From positions 2,963,501 to 3,027,500 of the forward strand of contig NW_026973669.1 in assembly GCF_035594125.1 (NCBI RefSeq): a stretch of 64,000 bases of DNA. Direction: 5' to 3'. Below are positions 22,501-34,688 of this stretch, piece after piece. This DNA comes from Scylla paramamosain. Lineage: Eukaryota; Arthropoda; Malacostraca; Decapoda; Portunidae. The notes under the pieces were generated by a model. The model saw only the letters and a list, made by a program, of their open reading frames with translations, did no database searches and was not told where the DNA came from. How positions within the stretch are numbered: position 1 is the stretch's first letter; every line of letters begins with the position of its first letter. A program made the position numbers and the translations under genes.

Positions 22501-24116
22501 CTACACGATGCCTTGAATAAACATAAGTCTATAATATCCATTTTCATTGATTTCAGCAAAGCTTTTGACACAGTTGACCCAAACATTCTAATAGACAAAT
22601 TACGTCACTATGGTATTCGCGGTTGTGTGGAAAATTGGTTCAAATCATATTTAACTGGCCGATCTCATTTTACATCCTACAGTAACTCTAAATCAACCAT
22701 CAAACCTATACATCTTGGTGTGCCACAAGGTAGCATCTTAGGCCCTATTCTTTTCCTGATATATATATCAACGATATCAGCAATGCCTCCACTGCTTTCA
22801 ACACTATACAGTTTGCTGATGACTCCACCTTGTACATGATTGGTGATAATCCCACTGACCTAATCTACAGAGCCAACCTAGAATTATCTGCCTTTTCTGA
22901 ATGGTGTCTTGCAAATCGCCTAACAATTAACACAGCTAAAACTTTCTACATGTTATTTACAAATACCACCACCAAATACCAACCCTTACCTAGACTTACC
23001 ATATTAGATAAAGATATCACGCAAGTTTCTAAGACAAAATTTCTTGGAGTCACATTTGACAATAATCTTACCTTTAAATATCACATATCAAACCTTTGCC
23101 TAAAATTATCTAGATCAATAGCTCTATTGCTGAAAATAAAAAACTTTGTTCCAGTGGAAATTATGAAAATCATGTATTATGCCCATATATACCCACACTT
23201 AACCTACTGTAATCCAATTTGGTCCACTACCTACCCATGTCATCTACAAAATCTAAACATCCTCCACAAGAAAATTATTAGAATCATGACTAATAGTGAC
23301 TTCCTCCAACACACACCTCCACTCTTTAAATCTATGAAAATCCTTCAACTCTCTGACTTATCAAACTTCTCTATTGCATCATACATGTTCAAATTGATAA
23401 ATTCCAACAACAACAATACCCTGACCCTAACTCATAACCACTCCACACGCTACAGGCATTCTCTACAGATTCCCCATCATACCTTAACTCTCTACCAACA
23501 CTCTCTAATGTATAAAGCTCCCAAAATATGGAATAGCACCCTGTCACATATAAAAAATTCATTAAGCGTAAATATCTTTAAGAGAAAACTAAAAGAATAT
23601 TTATTGTCTCAATACTGACACATCTTGTACTTCAATCAATTTTTATCAATATCTATTATTTTGTTTCTTGGTATTGTAACCAAATAGTTCATATCCTCTG
23701 TAACTAAAATAGTTTATATCCTCTAGTATATATACATATTTATTTCTGTTTGTTTAATTATTCTCAAAACAAATATTTGCTTGTTTATAATCAGATTCCA
23801 CTTCAATTTTCTCTATTTCTCATGTATAATTATGATTTTTCTCCTTTCCTTCCTGTTCTTGCAAAGCCATTTATCCCTAAATCTTTTGTTATTGCTATTT
23901 ATTTATTTATATATATTTTCTTTTTTTACATTTTCTTCAATTAGATTTTTAGTTTAGTGTTGTTTTACATTTCAGTATTAAGTAGATATTAAGTGTGCCC
24001 AAAAAGCTTGTGCTTCATAACGGGCTGTTTGTCTTTCAGTTAATTGTACCTTAAGCTTATATATGTACTACAGACAAACATAATAAAGTGTTTAAAGTGT
24101 TTAAAGTGTTTAAAAG
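19572..24116 (+). mobile_element. CR1/L2-like non-LTR retrotransposon, copy B
   Basis: Identical in layout to 1727-6271: truncated ORF1 (19572-20000), ORF2 first part (20602-22839), second part (22830-23618), AT-rich 3' UTR and AAGTGTTTA tail. The translated frames are the same length and sequence as copy A as far as I can compare. It is therefore a product of the segmental duplication, not a second transposition. Confidence 0.9.
20602..23618 (+). pseudogene. LINE ORF2, frameshifted (copy B)
   Basis: It has the same endonuclease and reverse-transcriptase motifs as copy A and the same frame break in the TATATATA run (about 22758-22768), just before the codons for FADD. Neither copy can encode full-length ORF2 protein without frameshifting. 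Confidence 0.9.
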
Positions 24117-24277
24117 TGAGAGAGAGAAAGAGAGGAGGGACCGCGCACTTTGCTGTGCTCCCAGCCCAAGGCAAGCAGGCACGTGCCCACACACTGCCAC
24201 ACTGCCTGCACGCCCACAGGCAGCAGACGAGCCGCAAGGTGAGGCTGAGAGGGAAGAAGGGAGAAGTGGTGGTAAAT

Positions 24278-24434
24278 TTATAGTTTAAGCCAATGTCCCC
24301 AATCTGTACCCACGGCCCACGGCGTTATTATTAATTTCCGACAAGTAGTGTAATCATTAGAAATGATGTGAATAGTGAGAAGAACAAAATGAGGTAGGTT
24401 ATTACCACGTAGTGTGTAATGGCTTAAACTATAA
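24278..24434. mobile_element. 157-bp MITE, unit B copy
   Basis: Same 15-bp terminal inverted repeats and length as 6433-6589. Carried along by the duplication. Confidence 0.8.
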
Positions 24435-24500
24435 TAAAACCCAAGTGATCAATTGGTTCCTTGTTTGTTTGTTTGTTTGTTTGTTTTGAAAGTGATGAAT

Positions 24501-24723
24501 ATTTGTATTTGGTGGTGGTTTGTGTATCCAGATGAGCAAAGGCAAGTGTTGTGTTTGTTAGTAGGCTGAGCGTTGCACCTGTTATCTTGTTAATACGTTT
24601 TTCTGGTGATAAATTCTTTGACAAAATCACTCCCAGATCTTTTCCTCTTGTTGTCTTATTTATTGTTTCATTTCCCATCTTATAGTTACAGCCACACCTT
24701 GTGTTACTTTTTCCAAACTCCAA
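24501..24723 (-). pseudogene. LINE reverse-transcriptase C-terminal fragment (unit B)
   Basis: Unit B copy of 6656-6878, with the same KDLGVILSKNLSPEK reading on the minus strand running into (TTTG)n. Confidence 0.65.
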
Positions 24724-24727
24724 ATTC

Positions 24728-25211
24728 CTCTGTTGCAGGTGCCAGGTGTATCTTGTCTGTGCAGGCTGTGTGTTAGGCTGAGGCTGAGGCAGGAAGCCCC
24801 TCGCTGCCTGTGTGGTGACGGCCTCCTCTGTTGCAGGTGGCAGGTGTATCTTGTCTGTGCAGGCTGTGTGTTAGGCTGAGGCTGAGGCAGGAAGCCCCTC
24901 GCTGCCTGTGTGGTGACGGCCTCCTCTGTTGCAGGTGCCAGGTGTATCTTGTCTGTGCAGGCTGTGTGTTAGGCTGAGGCAGGAAGCCCCTCGCTGCCTG
25001 TGTGGTGACGGCCTCCTCTGTTGCAGGTGCCAGGTGTATCTTGTCTGTGCAGGCTGTGTGTTAGGCTGAGGCTGAGGCAGGAAGCCCCTCGCTGCCTGTG
25101 TGGTGACGGCCTCCTCTGTTGCAGGTGCCAGGTGTATCTTGTCTGTGCAGGCTGTGTGTTAGGCTGAGGCTGAGGCAGGAAGCCCCTCGCTGCCTGTGTG
25201 GTGACGGCCTC
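24728..25211 (+). repeat. Five 98-bp (one 92-bp) splice-acceptor units (unit B)
   Basis: The motif CTCTGTTGCAGGTG recurs at 24728, 24826, 24924, 25016, 25114 and 25212. It is one unit more than in unit A. 98 is not a multiple of three, so use of different acceptors changes frame. Confidence 0.85.
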
Positions 25212-25302
25212 CTCTGTTGCAGGTGCCAGGACTCCCTCCGTGCATCCCTCCTGCAGCCCCAGGCTTCCTGCAGGACCGGACGCAGCCAGGAGCAGCGTTG
25301 CA

Positions 25303-25323
25303 ATGGAGGGTGCAAGGCCAGGA

Positions 25324-25357
<34 letters not shown>

Positions 25358-26229
25358 ACAGGCTGGAGCAGCGGGCGACCCAGGGCGTGAGGACCTACAC
25401 TTGTGACCACTGCGGCAAAGTGTGCTCCACCAAGGCTGCCATTGCCAGACACGTCCTCTCCCATGCCAGCAAGACAAGGCTGAGAGGCAGGAGTGGCCCC
25501 GCTGAACACACTGCCACCCACACTGGTGGCAGGAACCACAAGTGTGACCTCTGCGGGAAGACATTTGTCCGGAAGAGTCATCTTGCCTCACACATCCTCA
25601 CCCACACTGGGGAGAGAAAGTTCCAGTGCCTGGAGTGTGGGAAAAAATTTATCCAGAAAGGTGATCTTGACAGACACATCCTCATCCACACTGGGGAGAG
25701 AAAGTTCCAGTGCCTGGAGTGTGGGAAAAAATTTGCCCACAAAAGTCATCTTAACACACACATCCTCACCCACACTGGGGAGAGAAAGTTCCAGTGCCTG
25801 GAGTGTGGGAAAAGATTTACCCGCAAAAGTCATCTTAACAGACACATCCTCACCCACACTGGGGAGAGAAAGTTCCAGTGCCTGGAGTGTGGGAAAAGAT
25901 TTACCCACAAAAGTCATCTCAACACACACATCCTCACCCACACTGGGGAGAGAAAGTTCCAGTGCCTGGAGTGTGGGAAAAGATTTACCCAGAAGGGTTC
26001 CCTTGACAGACACATCCTCACCCACACTGGGGAGAGAAAGTTCCAGTGCCTGGAGTGTGGGAAAAGATTTACCCTGAAGGGTTCCCTTGACAGACACATC
26101 CTCACCCACACTGGGGAGAGAAAGTTCCAGTGCCTGGAGTGTGGGAAAAGATTTACCCTGAAGGATTCCCTTGACAGACACATCCTCACCCACACTGGAA
26201 AGAAGAAGAGAAAACAGCCAAAATTATAG
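25303..26229 (+). CDS. C2H2 zinc-finger protein with nine fingers, copy B
   Basis: 308 codons, one serine fewer than copy A in the poly-Ser run and otherwise the same finger sequence. All nine CxxC...HxxxH sets are intact and the frame is open, so this paralogue could be functional. Shared features are described under the copy at 7366. Confidence 0.82.
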
Positions 26230-27091
26230 CTGTTGCAGTTTGTTTGTTTGTTTGTTTGTTTGTTTGTTTGTTTGTTTGTTTGTTTGTTTGTTTTGAAAGT
26301 GATGAATATTTGTATTTCGTGGTGGTTTCTGTCCTGGCACTTATGCAGAGGATGGGCATACAGTTCCAGGCCCTGCCACCACCACCGCCACCACCAGCAG
26401 CAGCAGCAGCAGCAGCACAGCCACAGGAGGGGGAGGAGAAGGCCCTGCTGGCACCCAACCCCCCCACCATCCCAGGACACTCTTCCTGCTGTGGAGAGAT
26501 CAGATTGTTCCACTGAGTACACCTCCAGGTTGGTCTGTTAGGTTAGGTTGGGTTAGTTTTTGAGTTAGTTGGTTAGTTTGTGTGTTAGTTTGTACTGTAG
26601 GTGAGTCTGTTATTCAGAAATGCTTTGCTCTTTCACCACCACTGTTTTCCAAGGCCACACAGAGATCATTAGCTGGGTTCTCCAGAGTGTTTCTCATATT
26701 AATAACATAGAAATCTTGTTAATCTGTCACTATAATCATAAAAACACCTTTAAAACCCATGTCAGTTCAAGTAGAGCCTTTTGAAAGCAGGTAGGCATTT
26801 TCTCAAGGGTGTTTCTCCTGTTAATAATGTAGAAACCTTGTTAATCTATCACTACAACCATAAAGACACTCTTGAAACCTGTGTCACTTCAACCAGAGCC
26901 TCTTAAAAGTAGTGTTTCTCGTGTTAATCACACAGAAACCTTGTAACTCTCCTACTATAACCATAAAAACACCCTTAAAAACCTGCGACACTTTAACTAC
27001 AGCCTTTTGAAAGTAGTGGTGTTGGCAGAAGTCTTGAGAATACAGTCCACCCCACCACTACCACCACCACCACCACCTGTCCCTTCTGCAG

Positions 27092-27214
27092 GTACCTGAC
27101 GGACTTTGAGCCGGTGCAGCGTCTGGCGCGGGGCGGGCTTGGCGTGGTGTGTCAGGTGCGGAACAAGTTGGATGAGAATGAGTATGCCGTGAAGAGGATC
27201 AACCTGCCAACCAA
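27092..27214 (+). pseudogene. EIF2AK3-like: PERK-like kinase exon 1, copy B
   Basis: Same exon as 9150-9272 with the same splice signals. One visible residue change: VVCQVRNK instead of VVCRVRNK. The altered glycine loop (LARGG) is shared, so that substitution predates the duplication. Confidence 0.6.
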
Positions 27215-27499
27215 GTGAGTGTGTGTATGTGTGAGTGTTTGTGAGGCACACAGACAGACAGACAGAGAGAGAGAGAGGGAGGGAGGGATAGACTGACAGA
27301 GATGCAGAGAGAGAGAGAGATAGATAGACAGAGAGAGAGAGAGAGAGACAGTGTTAGACAGACAGAGAGAGAGAGAGATAGACAGAGGCAGGGTTAGACA
27401 GACAAAGAGGCATACACTGACAGAGAGACAGACAGAGACAGGGATAAAGTAACAGAGATGGAGAGAGAAAAAGACAAACAGAGACATTGAGAGATGTTT

Positions 27500-27534
<35 letters not shown>

Positions 27535-27869
27535 GATTTATGAAGAAGATGGCAAATAGTGGGAATTTTCTGATGTGTTTTGTACTTTATATTTTCTTTG
27601 CTTCATTCATTTTTTTTCTTGTTTTTTGTTTCCATGTGTATTTCATTCATGTTTTTCCTTTCTCCTTCTCTCTCTATTCCTTTATTTTTTTCCTTTCACC
27701 TATATACTTCATTCGTATCTTTCCTCTCTTCTTCATTCTCTTCCCTCAGTATATAAAGCTACATTAGGGTAATACATGTGTGTGTTTGTTTGTACATAAG
27801 TTACAACACCACTCCCTGCCACACCACACCACCAACCACACTAACACTGCACCACCACCACCACTGCAG

Positions 27870-28016
27870 CAAGTCATCTGCTGAGAGAGTGAAGAGGGAG
27901 GTGAGGGCCCTGGCTAAGTTCAACCACGCCAACATTGTCGTCCGCTGCTACAACAGCTGGCCGGAGACGCCCCCCCAGGATGGCAGGACCCCCAAGACGC
28001 TGTGCACAGCCAGCAA
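27870..28016 (+). pseudogene. EIF2AK3-like: PERK-like kinase exon 2, copy B, frameshifted
   Basis: Counterpart of 10073-10220 but with seven instead of eight C in the run at about 27970. The frame leaves the WPETPPPGWQD reading and continues as QDGRTPKTL. If this is not a homopolymer sequencing error, copy B cannot encode the PERK-like segment beyond this point. Confidence 0.6.
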
Positions 28017-28508
28017 GTCTCCTGTGTTTGTGTGCGTATTTACTTAGCGGTGACACACAGGAGAGGAGGTAATTTCCTACTGTCCTGTCTTCATAACCGT
28101 TCTTATCCAACAGAGTGCAAAGCCTTGAATGCCGAACCACCAGCACGCAGGGGAACACCGCAGTGGATTGTTAAACGGTCATTTACTGTGTCTTTCCATA
28201 GTCCTGCTTGTTTCTGTCTCTCTGTGTCTCTGGTTTTGGTGTCTCCCTCCCAAACATTATTTTCACAACAAGCCACAAACCAACATCCCTTGATTAACAC
28301 TTAGATACCTTAACTTAACTCACCCACAAAACTCCCACAAACTGACTAACTTGTTTTTTGTTTATTGTTTGTTTGTTTATTTTATTTATTTTATTGATGT
28401 ATTTTTTATTTGAAAGTAGCCATATTCTTAAGGTTTTTATGGTTCTGTTTATTATTGTTTGGGCTGTCCTGTGTTTGTGATTGCTGGACTCATATAGAAA
28501 TGGGTAGT

Positions 28509-28556
<48 letters not shown>

Positions 28557-30036
28557 TTTTTCTGTATTATTTTTGATGTTTTTATTATTTTGTTGTTTAT
28601 TTTTGTGTTATTTATTTAGCCTGCCTGGCATACAGTTAGATTGAGTGTTATTTTGTTGTTTATTTGTTTATATTGTTTTATTTTATTTAGTATTTGTTTA
28701 GTTAATGATTTAGTGTTATTGGTGTTTTTTGTGTTTATTTGTGTATGCAGTTTTATTTACAGCTATTTATTGATTTATTTTTATTGATGTATTTGTTTTT
28801 AGTTTAGAGTCTGGCCAACAATTACTATTTCTATATGATTACTTTTCATATTAAGGAGACTGGCCAAGGCAAAACACCCTTTGTACTGTGCAACTCCTGA
28901 AACAAAAGAGGAGAAAAATGATTGAAGTTCCTGAGGTGTCTAATACTCCTCTTTTGAGACAGGCAGCAGAGTCCCAGAGTGCACCAGTGAAGGGGTGAAA
29001 CAATGACAATACTGCCTGGCTCTTGCACTAGTGAGGTGGACAGAATAGGGATGAGAATAAAGAGAAATTGTCATAGGAAATACAAACTGGCAGACTTTAG
29101 AGTGTAACAGTGAAGGGGTTGAAAAAGTGGAGGTACTGTTTAGCTCTTGCACTAGTGGGGTGGACAGAATAGGAGAGGATTCTTAAAAGTTTGGCATTGT
29201 TAGCTTGAAAGATTATACTTGAAAGATTATTTATTACATGTTGAAAGGACAGAATAAGGATGAAAATATATAGAAAGTCTTGTGAAGATACTGGTTAACT
29301 CTTGTACTAGTGAGGTAGACAGAATAGGAGGCCATTCTAACAAGTTTGCCAGTGTTAGTTTGAAAGGCAATACTTAAAAAAAAGACTTATTACATATTTA
29401 AAGGACAGAATAGGGGTGAAAATAAATGAGAAGAAGTAGAAAGTCTTGTTACCAGGGGGACATGAGAAAAATTTTGGCAGTGTTAATGTGTTTGTTACCG
29501 ACTTTTTTCACCTCGCATCACCTCTGTCTCTCTCCTGAACCTCTAAAAAAATATGTAGAATGCATTTAGACAAGTTAGGAAGGAGGTTAAGAGAGAGAGG
29601 TGAGATGAAGTGAGAATATTCCTATGTATTTTCTGTCATAACACCTCATATCACCTTTTCTCTCCCCTGAACCTCTAAAAATATCAACAGTGAGACATTT
29701 AGACAAGTTAGGGAGGTGAAGAGAGAGAGAGAGGTGAGATGAAGTGACATTATTCCTGTCTCTCTCCCAGCTTAAACTTTCAAAAATATTTATAATGAGA
29801 AATGTAGACAAGTTAGAGAGGTGTAGAGAGATAGAGGTGAGATGAAGTGACATTATTGTTTTGTTTCTTGCCTAACACCTTTCTCTCTCTCCTTCTCTTG
29901 GCCTCTGCCTCCTCAAAAAGAGCCTATATTAATGAACTGGTGATGCCACATGCCTATAATACCTTGTAACAACATTTCATCATAAAATCTGCCAACGCTG
30001 GTTCAATTATAATCATTGTCATTGCTCATGTTAAGC

Positions 30037-30115
<79 letters not shown>

Positions 30116-30504
30116 TATTATTATCATGTCATGCATTAGTGTTTTCATTTGTTTCCTGCGCCGTCATTGGTGCAGGAAATATCATGATGTTTTGGTTGCA
30201 AGAGTCCATGTATATATAGATTGAGCCATCGTATTCATGTTTATCATTGTGTGGTGTTGTAAATATACTTTATCTGTAAATAAAAAATGTATCCTATGAC
30301 ATTTGTTTATTTTATTGTATGTGTGTTAGGTTAGGTTAGCATAGTCTATATACAAGCTCTTGGCAGTGCATATATATCACAGACAGATTGTTAGACAGTA
30401 AATTAATTTGAAGTAGAACCAATTGTTGTGTGTGTGTTAGGTTAGCCTATCACACCCTTATCTTAGAAATATTCCTTTGTACATGCTTATGTACCACAGC
30501 CAGA

Positions 30505-30960
30505 TAGACAGTGATTAGGGAGGTGGATGGAATAGTGGTGAAAGACTGAATATACTGGTTCACTCTTGCATTGCGGAGGTGGACAGAATAGTGGTGAAAG
30601 ACTGAATATACTGGTTGACTCTTACATTGGGGAGGTGGACAGAATATTGGTGAGAGTTAATGTACTGGTTGACTCTTGCATTGGGGAGGTGGACAGAATA
30701 GTGGTGAAAGAATGAATATACTGGTTGACTCTTACTTTGGGTAGGTGGACAGAATAGTGGTGAAAGAGTGAATATACTGGTTGACTCTTGCATTGGGGAG
30801 GTGGACAGAATAGTGGTGAGAGTGAATATATTGGTTGACTCCTGCATTGGGGAGGTGGACAGAATAGTGGTGAAAGAATGAATATACTGGTTGACTCTTG
30901 CATTGGGGAGGTGGACAGAATAGGAGATGAAGGAGTGAAGATATTGGTTAACTCTAGGGA
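30505..30960. repeat. 56-bp LINE-derived minisatellite (unit B, about eight units)
   Basis: Units recur at 30523, 30579, 30635, 30689, 30745, 30801, 30855 and 30911 (54 or 56 bp). On the minus strand the same peptide motif (YSVHLPNARVNQY) appears in successive frames because 56 is not divisible by three. This produces the two overlapping long minus frames at 30560-31108, which are not genes. Confidence 0.85.
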
Positions 30961-32020
30961 GGTGGACAGGTAATGAGGTGTGGCAACAGAGTTGAGAGTT
31001 GGCAACAGTGAACTTTGAACTTTGAAAGTATAAAATATAGAGAATAAAAATTCGTTCTGATAGTAAATGAATAATAAATTTTGAGGCATTTAGGTTAGAT
31101 GATAACATATATAATGGATTTAGGCTTAATAAAATAAATTAAGAAGAATTACTAGTAGTGTTTAGATTACTGTAATAAGAATGGATCAGTAATCAGGTTA
31201 TAAACGCAAATGTAATTGTGAGTTTTGAAAGTAAACAAGTAAATAAATAAGTGCCTGAATAGATAACGGATGAACAAATATATAACAACAAAACAAAACA
31301 AAAATTTAATCATGGCTCGTTGGAAAGAGTGAAAAGTTGGTGGTGCCTGTCAGTGTGTCACGTCTATGCGTGGTGTTAGGATGTGTCTGTGTCATATCCC
31401 AGCCTGACAGAATTTGTGTTTTTTTTTGTGTGTGTGTAACCACGCCTACACAGTGGCTGCCAAGGTTTACCCATGAGTTAAACCTTCTTTAGCTGGTAAT
31501 GAGGAAGGCGTGGGCTCTAGCAGTGGACACCCGAAGGCAGCAGTGGGTGAAAACAAGCAAAATAAAGAAAAGTTTGGCTGTGAGAAGGTGCTAGACAGCC
31601 AGCCATAGTGACGAGGAGGCAGGACCACCACCATCACCACCACAGGGAAGGTAAGGTCAGGAAGTGTTAGAATAAATTTAGGTAACTTAACTTTTTAATG
31701 AATAAATTTAGGTAACTTAACGTAACTTTTTAATGAATAACTGAACAATCCACGGTTTTAACTCACTTTAACGCATCTCACCTAACCTCCAGCACAGTAT
31801 ATCCCTGTGTCAGCCTCGTCTCGTTGCTAAAAACCGTAAAATTTAACTTAATGAAAATGTAAACAATCTGGGTCCCCTCTATTTATCAGCCATTATCTAT
31901 CTTATCTGTGAGTGTTTTAAACCAATACTGTCGCAAAGCGGAGCCACATGACCAAGCTTTGATATCCGCTCGCTAAATACTCGTATACCTGCCATTACTT
32001 AGTTTAAGTTTGGCGAGGGT
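30961..32020. other. Sequence following unit B, no recognised gene
   Basis: AT-rich to about 31310, then mixed sequence with a repeated phrase ATAAATTTAGGTAACTTAAC at about 31671 and 31703. A GC-richer patch at 31600-31655 ends in CAGGGAAGGTAAGG, a possible donor of a non-coding exon. No conserved frame seen. Confidence 0.45.
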
Positions 32021-32885
32021 TTAAATGAGTGAGAAGGGTTGGTCGTCCCCTCCACTGGCCCCCCACCGCCATCTTGGATAAGGCTCCCCAGCCCCCTCCG
32101 GTTCCAATATTTTTTTTAAATTTCCTAAGTATTTTATTTCGGCTTCTAGCTAAGATTTTATGGTTTGTAAAAATATTTCGTTGTTTTTTAAGTTATTTGA
32201 GCGCGTGTGTTGCGTGAAAAGTGGTGATTTTGGCGTTGTTTTTGTGTAAATAAGAGGGCCGTTTTCGGTGTATTTTTTTACGGTCCCCAAACTAAATTTT
32301 TTATTTCAGCCTGTGCTAGGTTCTTATTGGTTTTAAAAAATAGTTTGTGTTTTTTTAAGTGTGTTGCCGTCCCGCTCAGTGAAATGCGTGCACCGTACAC
32401 TTGTTTTTATTTGTGTTCAACTTCCAATAATATTGAATTTTTTTTTTGGTAGATTTTTTATTTGTGCTTGTAGGTCACTTTAAATGGTTTTAGAAAATAG
32501 TTCAGATTTTTTAAAGTGTTTTCCGTTATGTTTAAGCCAGAATGGGTGGACATTTGAACGATTTTAAATGGGGTGAAGGTTGTAACAGTTTCCAGATACT
32601 TCTTTTTAAATATCTTTAATACTACTGCGTTTTGAAATGTGTTGTTATTTTTGGCATTAGTTAATAAATGTGGCAAGTCTGAATTTATAAAGCATTCCTG
32701 TCTAGCTGCGTTTTTTAGAGGGGTCATTTTCAAAATGAAATACGTACGTACGTAAATAACGGTCCCTGTGACGTCATCAACCCCCCCGTGACGTCACAAG
32801 CCCACCTCCCCCTCTCCCCCGCCGGCCGTGACGTTATCAGAGTGGTACCTTCCCTAACTCCTTTCCAGTCCCTCCCAGTAAATAT
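32020..32885 (+). promoter_or_regulatory. GC-rich promoter-like block with YY1 motif and two CREs, diverged copy 2
   Basis: CCGCCATCTTGG at 32066-32077 is a close match to the YY1 consensus. Palindromic CREs TGACGTCA are at 32769-32776 and 32789-32796, with TGACGTTA at 32829. The block is a diverged relative of 13940-14720, sharing TTTTATGGTTTGTAAAAATATTT and other phrases in order. A promoter or 5' exon region is a reasonable guess, but no coding exon follows. Confidence 0.42.
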
Positions 32886-32904
32886 TCAGTGTTTATTTTT
32901 TTCA

Positions 32905-32906
<2 letters not shown>

Positions 32907-32953
<47 letters not shown>

Positions 32954-32981
32954 GCCTTATTTTTCGTTGTACAGATGGTGA

Positions 32982-33022
<41 letters not shown>

Positions 33023-33050
33023 GCCTTGTCTTTCGTTGTACAGATGCTTA

Positions 33051-33121
<71 letters not shown>

Positions 33122-33149
33122 GCCTTGTCTTTCATTGTACAGATACTTA

Positions 33150-33186
<37 letters not shown>

Positions 33187-33214
33187 GCCTTGTCTTTCAT
33201 TGTACAGATACTTA

Positions 33215-33249
<35 letters not shown>

Positions 33250-33277
33250 GCCTTGTCTTTCATTGTACAGATACTTA

Positions 33278-33324
<47 letters not shown>

Positions 33325-33352
33325 GCCTTGTCTTTCATTGTACAGATACTTA

Positions 33353-33389
<37 letters not shown>

Positions 33390-33494
33390 GCCTTGTCTTT
33401 CGTTGTACAGCCGTGACGTTATCAGAGTGGTACCTTCCGTAACTCCCTTCCAGTCCCTCCCAGTAAATGTTCAGTGTTTTTTCAAGGTATTTCA

Positions 33495-33541
<47 letters not shown>

Positions 33542-33569
33542 ACCCTGTCTTACGTTGTACAGATGCTTA

Positions 33570-33622
<53 letters not shown>

Positions 33623-33650
33623 GCCTTGTCTTTCGTTGTACATATGCTTA

Positions 33651-33715
<65 letters not shown>

Positions 33716-33747
33716 GCCATGTCTTTCGTTGTACATATGCTTATGCA

Positions 33748-33812
<65 letters not shown>

Positions 33813-33856
33813 GCCATGTCTTTCGTTGTACATATGCTTATGCAGTGTGTGTGTGT

Positions 33857-33907
<51 letters not shown>

Positions 33908-33955
33908 GCCATGTCTTTCGTTGTACATATGCTTATGCAGTGTGTGTGTGTGTGT
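32907..33955. repeat. Composite satellite: (TG)n alternating with a 36-bp insert
   Basis: (TG)n stretches alternate with about eleven copies of an insert containing TTGCCTTGTCTTTCGTTGTA, a CAG/CAT-type junction and ATGCTTATGCAG. The array is interrupted at 33410-33495 by a second copy of the sequence at 32826-32906 (GCCGTGACGTTATCAGAGTG), so part of the array was duplicated together with its left flank. Cys/Val-rich and His/Thr-rich frames of up to 421 codons are artefacts of (TG)n. Confidence 0.92.
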
Positions 33956-33959
33956 GTGT

Positions 33960-34646
33960 TGAAAATGTACGCGCGCGCGCACATACATTTTCTTATAGGA
34001 TAATGTATTCTTACAGACAGTCGTTACACTTAGGTGTTTTGGTCCTGAGGTAATCGTTAAGTAACGCGCACGCCCTTTCTGACGGGTGCTCTACGTAGGT
34101 CTATCTACTTCTGTCTCTGCACCGGCACACGTCCTCCCTATCGTCCTCAGTTACTGCCTGGGTTCCTATCCTGTCCATCGTTATCCATTAGTGGCGGCGA
34201 TAAGGCCGGCCTCATCGTGGCCTCACGTCATGACAAGCATCCTTCATCTCCTTACATCAACACTACCTCAACACCCACCCTACAAGAAATTCGCTGACTT
34301 AGGCCTCGTCTTGGTCCTCGCCCTCACCTCCAGATCCTTTCCTTCCTCTTTGACAAACTCGCTTGTACAACAACAACTTCTTTCACCCGCTTGGCGGTAA
34401 CAGTGGCGGTTTTTGTAGGGAAATATAGAGAACAGGCAGAAAAATCAGTTCTAGTAGCAGATTAACATGATTTCTATACTATTAACAGGAGAAGTACTCT
34501 TGAGAACCCGGCCATGGGAAAATCGCAGTGAAGGGTTGAAAAAGGATTGAAAAAGGGTTGGGATGGAGGGAAATAGCAATTAAAACAGACATACACACAC
34601 ACGCAACTAACTGTACACAAAAATTAAGGAAAATAAGGAAAAATAT

Positions 34647-34688
<42 letters not shown>

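Larger units (their letters stand above)
17844..30954. repeat. Segmental duplication, unit B
   Basis: Near-identical direct copy of 1-12990. The left breakpoint is sharp: base 17844, just after a (TTC)n run, corresponds to base 1. The right end is the GGTTAACTC motif ending at 30954, after which the two units go different ways. Unit B differs in the poly-C run of the second kinase exon (seven C instead of eight), which shifts the frame, and in shorter GA/TG microsatellites after the first kinase exon (27241-27532). Confidence 0.93.

Noticed and set aside
30560..31108. 182- and 155-codon minus-strand frames
   Set aside because: Readings of the 56-bp minisatellite that rotate through three frames. 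No gene.
32788..34053. 421-codon Cys/Val-rich open frame and its His/Thr-rich counterparts
   Set aside because: Generated entirely by (TG)n/(CA)n with a 36-bp insert. No start context, no domain, and similar frames exist on both strands.
34086..34400. 104-codon frame in GC-richer DNA
   Set aside because: No recognisable motif, no clear Kozak or splice context. Kept only as part of a spacer description.
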